Origin: CAVYHX01 sp963768415 | Lineage (GTDB): Bacteria > Pseudomonadota > Gammaproteobacteria > UBA9214 | Assembly: GCA_963768415.1 (NCBI GenBank) | Contig: CAVYHX010000017.1 | Span: forward strand, 1-64,000 | DNA: 64,000 nucleotides | Direction: 5' to 3' | Shown: positions 57,300 through 64,000 of the stretch, piece by piece | Position numbering within the stretch: position 1 is the first letter of the stretch | Layout: every line of letters begins with the position of its first letter | Program-made: the position numbers and the translations under genes | Notes under the pieces: generated by a model | What the model was told of the DNA's origin: nothing | Databases searched by the model: none | The model's input: only the letters and a program-made list of their open reading frames with translations

Positions 57300-57528
57300 T
57301 ATCAAACGGCACAATGTCATCCTGACCATTCTTCTGCATCAGGATCTCGACCTTTTGTTCGGCTGATTTCAGCGCCTGCTGGCACGTGCGCGACAATTCC
57401 ACGCCGCGCTCGAAATGGCGCAATGACTCTTCCAGGCTCAGGTCACCCTGTTCCATCTTGTCCACCAGGGCTTCCAGCTCCAGGAGGGATTTCTCGAACG
57501 TCGGTGTTTCCGATCTTTTTCTCGGCAT
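57286..57528 (-). CDS. xseB: Exodeoxyribonuclease VII small subunit
   Basis: 80 residues. FEKSLLELEALVDKMEQGDL, SLEESLRHFERGVELSRTCQ and ALKSAEQKVEIL form the two-helix hairpin of the family. Partner of XseA in single-strand DNA degradation. Its stop lies 13 bases inside ispA. Confidence 0.96.
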   Translation of the reverse strand: MPRKRSETPTFEKSLLELEALVDKMEQGDLSLEESLRHFERGVELSRTCQQALKSAEQKVEILMQKNGQDDIVPFDSEDA

Positions 57529-57719
57529 GGCTTGAATCTTTTATTGCAATCGGCCTACGTTACTCCACCCCGGCAACAAGGGTCAAACGACGGCCTGTTA
57601 CCGTCGGGATTTTGCCGCTTGACCCGGTCATAATGCTGGGCTAATCTACGAATTAGACCAGTTCTAAACTTGACGGTTGTCATTCACGTTCACAGTTAAC
57701 AACGCAAGAGGTACTCATT

Positions 57720-58139
57720 ATGGACTTAAAAGGCAGTACAACTGAAAAGAATCTGAAAGATGCCTTCGCCGGCGAATCCCAGGCAAATCGCCGCTATCTG
57801 TATTTTGCCGCCAAGGCGGATGTAGAGGGTTACAACGATGTTGCCGCAGTATTTCGCTCGACAGCAGAAGGTGAGACCGGACACGCACACGGGCACCTGG
57901 AGTACCTGGAGGCCGTCGGTGATCCGGCAACCGGATTGCCGATCGGTGCGACATCCGACAATCTCAAGGCCGCGATCGCCGGTGAGACGCATGAGTACAC
58001 GGACATGTATCCGGGTATGGCGAAGGCCGCGCGTGACGAGAAATTCGATGAAATCGCAGACTGGTTCGAGACCCTGGCCAAGGCGGAACGTTCGCATGCC
58101 AATCGATTCCAGAAGGCGCTGGATGGTCTGGAAGACTAA
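57720..58139 (+). CDS. Rubrerythrin-like diiron protein (no rubredoxin domain)
   Basis: 139 residues. AGESQANRRYLYFAAKAD, STAEGETGHAHGHLEYLEA, AAIAGETHEYTDMYPGMAKA and LAKAERSHANRFQKAL supply the Glu and His ligands of the diiron site. It ends without the rubredoxin tail, as in sulerythrin-type proteins. Reduces peroxide in related systems. First gene of a three-gene run with the Fe-S protein and DUF3501 protein; AGAGG precedes the start. Confidence 0.92.
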   Translation: MDLKGSTTEKNLKDAFAGESQANRRYLYFAAKADVEGYNDVAAVFRSTAEGETGHAHGHLEYLEAVGDPATGLPIGATSDNLKAAIAGETHEYTDMYPGMAKAARDEKFDEIADWFETLAKAERSHANRFQKALDGLED

Positions 58140-58166
58140 ACACCGGATTGCAACCGTATACTCGGG

Positions 58167-58187
58167 GCCGGATCAGCCGGCCCCGCT
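58167..58187 (+). other. GC-rich hairpin between rubrerythrin and the Fe-S gene
   Basis: GGGGCCGG and CCGGCCCC around a short loop, no T-run. Possibly a processing or attenuation element; function unproven. Confidence 0.35.
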
Positions 58188-58217
58188 CCGCTAGCCGGTC
58201 AAAAAGGAAGGGGATCG

Positions 58218-59597
58218 ATGGCAGCACCAACAGAGGGCAGCAGGGAAGGCAGTCTGCAGGCACCCACGCGGCATCCGCTGGACTGGACCCGTCCGGAATT
58301 CTACGACGAAGCAGCCCTGTTCAAGGAACTCGAACGGGTCTTCGATATCTGTCATGGCTGCCGGCGCTGCTTCAGCCTGTGTAATTCCTTTCCCACCCTG
58401 TTCGATGCCATCGATGCATCCGATACCATGGAACTCGACGGTGTCGCGCGCCCGGTCTACTGGGAGGTGGTCGACCACTGTTACCTCTGTGACATGTGCT
58501 ACATGACCAAGTGCCCCTACGTACCGCCGCATGAATGGAACGTCGATTTTCCGCACCTCATGCTGCGTGCCAAGGCCATCAAGCTCAAAAACGGCAGGTC
58601 CAGGCCGCGCGACCGGCTGTTGACCTCTACCGACCTGGTGGGGAAGTTTGCCGGTATCCCGATCGTGACGCCGGTCGTCAATGCCACCAACAGATCGAAG
58701 ACCGGGCGCAAGCTGCTGGACAAGGTGCTGCACGTGCACCCGGATGCCGTTCTGCCCGAATACCATTCGCGCACGCTGCGCAAGCGCCTGGGCAAAGCGG
58801 ACGCTGCCGACCGTCCCGGCGATCCGGCGGGGCCGACGACCGGCAAGGTCGTCCTGTTCGCCACCTGTTACGGCAACTACAACGAACCGGATATCGGCGA
58901 GGATCTGGCGGCTGTGTTCGAACACAACGGGATCCCGGTCACGCTGGCAGACAGGGAGAAGTGCTGTGGTATGCCCAAGCTGGAACTGGGTGATCTGGAG
59001 GCGGTCAGGGCGGCCTGCGAGACCAATGTCGCCGAACTGGTCAAACTGGTCGACGCGGGCTGGGATATCGTGGCGCCGGTGCCCTCCTGCGTGCTGATGT
59101 TCAAGCAGGAGCTGCCGTTGATGTTCCCCGATGATGCGGATGTGGCGAAGGTCCGGGCGGCGATCTACGACCCGTTCGAATACCTGATGCTGCGCCACAA
59201 GCAGGGCAAGCTGAAAACGGATTTCAGCCGGCCGCTGGGCAAGATTGCCTACCATGTCGCCTGTCACCTGCGGGTACAGAATATCGGCATGAAGACGCGT
59301 GACCTCCTGCAACTGATTCCGGACACCGAAGTCGAGCCGATAGAGCGCTGCTCCGGGCATGACGGTATTTACGCCGTCAAGAGCGAGTGTCATGACATAT
59401 CGATGAAGATCTGCCGTCCGGTCGCCAGCCGTGTGGAGGGTGCGGCGGCGGCGTACTACAGCAGCGATTGCCCGATGGCCGGCCACCAGATCGAAAATGT
59501 GCTGGCTAATGGTACGCAGCCGGTGCATCCGCTGACACTGTTGCGGATGGCCTACGGAATAGAAACAGGCGCCAGTGGTAATGCAACCGGAAAATGA
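58218..59597 (+). CDS. HdrB/GlpC-like iron-sulfur protein of the rubrerythrin operon
   Basis: 459 residues. Two [4Fe-4S] motifs near the N terminus: CHGCRRCFSLC and CYLCDMCYMTKCPY. Two CCG-type domains follow (ATCYGNYNEPDIGEDLAAVF, EKCCGMPKLELGD and ACHLRVQNIGMKTRDLLQL, ERCSGHDGIYAVK). The arrangement resembles GlpC and HdrD-like electron carriers. With rubrerythrin and the DUF3501 gene it forms a conserved three-gene set, presumably passing electrons for peroxide or sulfur-compound reduction (inference). Confidence 0.9.
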   Translation: MAAPTEGSREGSLQAPTRHPLDWTRPEFYDEAALFKELERVFDICHGCRRCFSLCNSFPTLFDAIDASDTMELDGVARPVYWEVVDHCYLCDMCYMTKCPYVPPHEWNVDFPHLMLRAKAIKLKNGRSRPRDRLLTSTDLVGKFAGIPIVTPVVNATNRSKTGRKLLDKVLHVHPDAVLPEYHSRTLRKRLGKADAADRPGDPAGPTTGKVVLFATCYGNYNEPDIGEDLAAVFEHNGIPVTLADREKCCGMPKLELGDLEAVRAACETNVAELVKLVDAGWDIVAPVPSCVLMFKQELPLMFPDDADVAKVRAAIYDPFEYLMLRHKQGKLKTDFSRPLGKIAYHVACHLRVQNIGMKTRDLLQLIPDTEVEPIERCSGHDGIYAVKSECHDISMKICRPVASRVEGAAAAYYSSDCPMAGHQIENVLANGTQPVHPLTLLRMAYGIETGASGNATGK

Positions 59598-59599
59598 TC

Positions 59600-60202
59600 A
59601 TGGATAAACTGACACGCAGCGATCTCTACAGTCTGGAGCAGTACGCCGAGAACCGCGCCGATATTCGTTCCCGGGTGATGCAGCACAAGAAAAACCGCAA
59701 GGTGCATATCGGGCCGGTAGCGACACTGTATTTCGAGGACCGCCAGACGATCCAGTACCAGATTCAGGAAATGCTCCGCGTGGAAAGAATATTCGAGGTC
59801 GCTGGCATCGAAGAGGAGCTCGATGCCTATAATCCGCTGATTCCGGACGGGACGAACTGGAAGGCCACTTTCATGATTGAAGAGCCGGACGTCGACAGGC
59901 GGCGCGAGTTGCTGGCGAAACTGATTGGAATAGAAGACCGGGTCTGGGTCCGCGTCGACGGCAACGAGCAGGTGTATGCCATTGCCGATGAAGACCTGGA
60001 CCGCAACACGGCGGAAAAGACCTCTTCAGTACATTTCTTGCGCTTCGAGCTCACCGACAAGATGGTGGCTGATATGGGTAACAATGCATCACTCAGTGTC
60101 GGCATTGATCATGCGAATTACCGTCACGAGGTCGAGCCGCTGGCGGCACCGGTTCGGGATGCACTGGCCGCGGACCTGGGTTACCAGGGCGAGACAAAGT
60201 AA
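59600..60202 (+). CDS. DUF3501-family protein
   Basis: About 200 residues. MDKLTRSDLYSLEQYAENRA, VHIGPVATLYFEDRQTIQYQ, EMLRVERIFEVAGIEEELDA and LSVGIDHANYRHEVEPL are typical. Cytoplasmic protein of unknown function that regularly follows the rubrerythrin and Fe-S genes. The start overlaps or abuts the preceding stop. Confidence 0.93.
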   Translation: MDKLTRSDLYSLEQYAENRADIRSRVMQHKKNRKVHIGPVATLYFEDRQTIQYQIQEMLRVERIFEVAGIEEELDAYNPLIPDGTNWKATFMIEEPDVDRRRELLAKLIGIEDRVWVRVDGNEQVYAIADEDLDRNTAEKTSSVHFLRFELTDKMVADMGNNASLSVGIDHANYRHEVEPLAAPVRDALAADLGYQGETK

Positions 60203-60371
60203 GCAAACAGCTATTGCGTTGTCCCGTCCCCCCTTGAAAGGGGGCGGGGACGTATCCTTGCTAGCGGCTTACAAACGTAATCCTCAGTAATTCCCGCAAT
60301 ATCATCGACATTCACTGGTGGCCCGACTGAGGGTCGCATTGCCGTGTATGGCGCGCTAAACTGCGCTTCCA

Positions 60372-60926
60372 ATGAAAGCAGCAAAGTTTTACTCGAGACT
60401 GTTCACCAGGCCCCTGTGCGTGTTGCTGCTGGCACTTCCTGCAATTGCATTCGGCGATGATGAGGATTCCAGTCCCTGGATACCGCAAACCTTCCAGGAA
60501 GCGGAACCGTGGCGGGAGCAACAGTTTGAGTTGCCTCCCTATCCTCAAAAGCAGTACCTGCTGGACACCCGTATCAATACCGGTGAACTGCCCTACACAG
60601 TTTATCTGGATCAACGCTCACTGGCCCTGCTGGATGACGGGGTCGTACGCTACAGTGTCGTGATTGTGTCCGCATCCGGTATCGAGAATGTCACGTATGA
60701 GGGTCTGCGCTGCGGCAAGAACAGTTACCGGCGCTATGCCTACGGTGCCAATGCGGCATGGCAGGGACTGGCCGATTCACCCTGGATGCCGATTACCGGC
60801 CGGGGTGTGTATCGCTACCGCAAGGTTTTTTACCGGCTCTTCATGTGTGACCCGGCGCATCCGGTGACTGATGTCAAACAGATTCTGGCAAGAATCCGTT
60901 CTGCCTGGGATGTGAGCCCGGAATAA
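60372..60926 (+). CDS. Exported CNP1-like family protein
   Basis: 184 residues. Signal peptide to about AIAFG/DDE. FELPPYPQKQYLLDTRINTG, YTVYLDQRSLALLDDGVVRY and YEGLRCGKNSYRRYAYGANA define the CNP1-like family, named from a neisserial protein. Conserved periplasmic protein, function unknown. parE begins 36 bases after its stop. Confidence 0.85.
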   Translation: MKAAKFYSRLFTRPLCVLLLALPAIAFGDDEDSSPWIPQTFQEAEPWREQQFELPPYPQKQYLLDTRINTGELPYTVYLDQRSLALLDDGVVRYSVVIVSASGIENVTYEGLRCGKNSYRRYAYGANAAWQGLADSPWMPITGRGVYRYRKVFYRLFMCDPAHPVTDVKQILARIRSAWDVSPE

Positions 60927-60962
60927 CCGCATTATGCCAACGAATAAACCAGGACGTTCCCG

Positions 60963-62855
60963 ATGAGTACTGCCTATGATGCGGCCGCAATCGAGGTATT
61001 GAGCGGTCTCGACCCGGTGCGCAAGCGCCCGGGAATGTATACGGATACCACCCGGCCCAATCACCTGGCACAGGAGGTGATCGACAACAGTGTCGATGAG
61101 GCGATGGCCGGACATGCCACGCGCCTGGATGTCACTGTCTACAAGGATGGCTCGCTGGAGGTGCGCGATAACGGCCGTGGCATGCCAGTGGATATACACC
61201 CGGAGGAGGGCATCCCCGGGGTCGAGGTCATACTCACGAAGCTGCATGCGGGCGGCAAGTTTTCCTCCAAGAACTACCGGTTTTCGGGTGGCCTGCACGG
61301 CGTCGGTGTATCCGTCGTCAATGCCCTGTCGAAACACCTCGAGGTGTGGGTGCGGCGTGGCGGCAGGGAATACAACATGGCCTTTGCCGACGGCGAGAAG
61401 GTGTCCGCGCTGGAAGAGACCGGCAAGGTTGGCAAACAGAACACCGGTACCACCCTGCGGTTCTGGCCGGATCCGGCGTATTTTGATTCTGCAAAATATT
61501 CACTGCCGCGCCTGAAACATGTGTTGCGTGCCAAGGCGGTGTTGTGCCCGGGATTACGGGTCAGCCTGCATGATGAAGCCGGTAACGAGAAGCTGGAATG
61601 GTTTTACGAGGATGGCCTGCGCGATTATCTGCAGGGCGCACTCGGAACAGCTTCCATGCTTCCCGAGGAAGCCTTTACCGGCAGGATGGAGGGTAACCAG
61701 GAAGCTGCGGAATGGGCGCTGGTGTGGCTGCCGGAGGGTGGCGAGCCGGTGGCGGAGAGTTACGTCAACCTGGTGCCGACAACGCAGGGCGGCACGCATG
61801 TCAACGGGCTGCGCATGGGTCTGACCGAAGCCGTGCGTGAGTTCTGCGAATTTCGCAACCTGTTACCCCGCGGGGTCAAGCTGAGTCCCGAGGATGTCTG
61901 GGAAAACTGCTGCTATATCCTGTCGGTCAAGCTGGCTGATCCGCAGTTCAGCGGGCAGACCAAGGAGCGCCTGTCCTCGCGCGAGTGCGCTGCGTTTGTA
62001 TCCGGTGTGGTGAAAGATGCCTTTGGCCTGTGGCTGAATCATCATACCGAAGCGGGCGAGCGTATTGCCTGGCTGGCGATCGAAAATGCCCAGCAGCGCC
62101 AGCGCGCCGGCAGAAAGGTGGTGCGCAAGAAACTCACTTCCGGTCCGGCACTGCCGGGCAAGCTGGCGGATTGCACGTCGGCGGAGAGTGAGCGCACCGA
62201 ACTGTTTCTGGTGGAGGGCGACTCCGCCGGCGGTTCCGCCAAGCAGGCACGTAACCGTGAATTCCAGGCCATCATGCCGTTGCGTGGCAAGATCCTGAAC
62301 ACCTGGGAAGTGGATTCGGCCGAGGTGCTGGCGTCGCAGGAGGTGCATGATATTTCCGTGGCGATCGGCGTCGACCCGGCCACGGGTACCAATGATTTAA
62401 GGAAGCTGCGCTACCACAAGATCTGCATCCTGGCGGATGCAGATTCTGACGGCGCGCACATCGCGACGCTGCTGTGCGCCCTGTTCCTGCGGCATTACCG
62501 GGCACTGGTAGAGGCCGGTCACGTCTATGTCGCCATGCCGCCACTGTACCGCATCGATGCCGGCAAGGAAGTCTTCTATGCACTGGACGATGCCGAAAAG
62601 CAGGGCGTGCTGGACCGCATCGCCGCCGAGAAGATCAAGGGCAAGGTCACTGTCCAGCGCTTCAAGGGTCTGGGTGAAATGAACCCGATGCAATTGCGCG
62701 AGACCACAATTGCGCCGGAGTCACGCAGGCTGGTGCAGCTGACTCTGGATGCAAATGACGGCACCCATAAGTTGATGGATATGCTGCTCGCCCGCAAGCG
62801 TGCCACCGACCGCCGCGCCTGGCTGGAAAAGAAAGGCGATATGGCGGGTGTCTAA
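60963..62855 (+). CDS. parE: DNA topoisomerase IV subunit B
   Basis: 630 residues, intact. ATPase domain: VLSGLDPVRKRPGMYTD, DNSVDEAMAGHATRLDVTVY, LEVRDNGRGMPVDIHPEEG, SGGLHGVGVSVVNALSKHLE. TOPRIM domain: LFLVEGDSAGGSAKQARNRE and ILADADSDGAHIATLLCALF. Partner of ParC for decatenation. Length and lack of the GyrB insert favour ParE over GyrB. Confidence 0.96.
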   Translation: MSTAYDAAAIEVLSGLDPVRKRPGMYTDTTRPNHLAQEVIDNSVDEAMAGHATRLDVTVYKDGSLEVRDNGRGMPVDIHPEEGIPGVEVILTKLHAGGKFSSKNYRFSGGLHGVGVSVVNALSKHLEVWVRRGGREYNMAFADGEKVSALEETGKVGKQNTGTTLRFWPDPAYFDSAKYSLPRLKHVLRAKAVLCPGLRVSLHDEAGNEKLEWFYEDGLRDYLQGALGTASMLPEEAFTGRMEGNQEAAEWALVWLPEGGEPVAESYVNLVPTTQGGTHVNGLRMGLTEAVREFCEFRNLLPRGVKLSPEDVWENCCYILSVKLADPQFSGQTKERLSSRECAAFVSGVVKDAFGLWLNHHTEAGERIAWLAIENAQQRQRAGRKVVRKKLTSGPALPGKLADCTSAESERTELFLVEGDSAGGSAKQARNREFQAIMPLRGKILNTWEVDSAEVLASQEVHDISVAIGVDPATGTNDLRKLRYHKICILADADSDGAHIATLLCALFLRHYRALVEAGHVYVAMPPLYRIDAGKEVFYALDDAEKQGVLDRIAAEKIKGKVTVQRFKGLGEMNPMQLRETTIAPESRRLVQLTLDANDGTHKLMDMLLARKRATDRRAWLEKKGDMAGV

Positions 62856-62921
62856 CGCACTACTAGAATGAGATTAAAAACGGGATTGACAGCACTGTTG
62901 TCCGACAACCGCCCTCAAGCT

Positions 62922-63026
62922 CCTCTCCCTCCGGGAGAGGGTTGGGGAGAGGGGATCGATATGTTTGTTATTCTCAGTTATTTAATCCCCTCATCCCGTC
63001 CTTCTCCCGGAGGGAGAAGGGACGTA
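62922..63026. repeat. CCCTCTCCC-type palindromic repeat pair between parE and parC
   Basis: CTCCTCTCCCTCCGGGAGAG with GGTTGGGGAGAGGGGA and inverted CCCCTCATCCCGTCCTTCTC with GGAGGGAGAAGGGAC, same as at 51008-51135. Confidence 0.85.
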
Positions 63027-63220
63027 CTAATTAATGTGTGGCGATGTGTTACAGGCAGGTATGCTGCGACAGTTTGTCTAACATCTATTGGAAATGCACT
63101 TAATCAATAAATCAATCATGGTTAATGTAGCGGCAGTGGAAAAACATTATTTATAAATGGTGCCTGCAAGTTGGCAGGCGCTAAACCTGCCTGAGGCAAA
63201 CCTCAACCAATGTGAACCCT

Positions 63221-64000
63221 ATGGAAACACTCGAACTCGATTATGAAGGCATAGAAAGACTGCCGCTGAAGACCTTTACCGAGAAGGCCTACCTGGATTA
63301 TTCCATGTATGTCATTCTCGACCGCGCACTGCCGCATATCGGTGACGGTCTGAAACCGGTGCAGCGGCGCATCGTCTATGCCATGTCCGAACTCGGCCTG
63401 TCGGCGACTTCCAAGCACAAGAAATCGGCGCGTACGGTCGGTGACGTGCTGGGCAAGTTTCATCCGCACGGCGACTCCGCCTGTTACGAGGCCATGGTGC
63501 ACCTGGCGCAGGCTTTTACCTGCCGTTATCCGCTGATCGACGGGCAGGGAAACTGGGGTTCGCCGGATGATCCCAAGTCATTCGCCGCCATGCGCTATAC
63601 CGAGGCGCGCCTGGCGCCGTATCGCAGAAGTGCTGCTGGCGGAACTGGGGCAGGGTACGGTGGACTGGGTGCCGAACTTCGATGGCACGCTGGAGGAACC
63701 GAAACTGCTGCCGGCGCGCCTGCCCGCGGTCCTGCTCAATGGCGCTACCGGTATCGCCGTGGGCATGGCGACTGATATTCCGCCACACAACCTGCGTGAA
63801 GTCGCGCAGGCGGCGATCCTCATGCTGGACAAGCCCGGCAGTACGGTGGATGAGCTCTGCGAGATCATCCAGGGGCCGGACTTCCCTACAGGTGCGGAGA
63901 TCATCACGCCGCAGGCCGAGCTCGTCGAGGCCTACAGATCGGGCAGCGGCAGCGTGCGCATGCGTGCCTGTTATGAAATCGAAAATGGTGACATCGTCGT
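63221..64000 (+). CDS. parC: DNA topoisomerase IV subunit A, partial (frameshifted, runs off the end)
   Basis: METLELDYEGIERLPLKTF opens the protein, then DYSMYVILDRALPHIGDGLK and FHPHGDSACYEAMVHLA (quinolone-resistance region; Ser before Glu-type position reads S-A-C-Y-E). The catalytic Tyr is in MRYTEARLAP. One extra C near 63622 shifts the frame, which then reads VDWVPNFDGTLEEPKLLPAR and GIAVGMATDIPPHNL. The gene continues beyond the window. A GTG three codons upstream is possible. Confidence 0.95.

Noticed and set aside
58191..59528. Long minus-strand open frame opposite the Fe-S protein
   Set aside because: Shadow of the conserved Fe-S protein, composition unlike a real protein.

Overview
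The window looks like the chromosome of a gammaproteobacterium, probably a sulfur-oxidising or otherwise chemolithotrophic lineage. Support: a long single-chain PurL, the order glyA-nrdR-ribD-ribE-ribBA-ribH-nusB-thiL-pgpA, the xseB-ispA pair, the YcgN, YqcC and YajD families, a second-type EF-G, a FimX-like regulator, adjacent parE and parC, and a sulfide:quinone oxidoreductase close to the Acidithiobacillus type. Species cannot be named from this sequence alone.

Layout. (1) About 1-11.8 kb is AT-rich accessory DNA with low gene density: a PEP-CTERM C-type lectin, a tiny DUF3096 gene, small secreted or membrane proteins of unknown role, a compact tyrosine recombinase, an internally deleted IS4-type element, a TauE/SafE permease, an IS256-type element and an orphan DSF synthase (RpfF family). 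Degenerate dispersed repeats fill the gaps. (2) 11.8-19.4 kb holds an MFS permease, YcgN, an array of palindromic repeats interrupted by an IS110 element, and purL. (3) 19.4-24.3 kb is a run of plus-strand accessory genes separated by imperfect palindromes that resemble integron attC sites, with a decayed higBA module. (4) 24.3-44.4 kb is mixed: a CDF metal exporter, an HNH nuclease, a MITE inserted in the fusA terminator, EF-G2, glutathione-dependent formaldehyde detoxification (adhC-fghA), PPK2, SQR, a FimX-like c-di-GMP protein, a K+ channel, a SPOR protein and EttA. (5) 44.8-64 kb is mostly housekeeping: an HDAC-like hydrolase, serine hydroxymethyltransferase, NrdR, riboflavin synthesis, NusB, ThiL, PgpA, FolE2, IspA, XseB, a rubrerythrin / Fe-S / DUF3501 operon and topoisomerase IV.

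Two things stand out. The IS110 element at 13839-15014 carries, upstream of its recombinase, a region that folds as a two-loop bridge RNA. Its predicted target guides match the repeat into which the element is inserted, and its donor guides match the element's own ends. Separately, eleven recognisable genes carry 26 frameshifts and every one is repaired by removing a single base. That one-directional pattern points to residual insertion errors in the assembly rather than to decay, so I annotate those genes as full-length and frameshifted.
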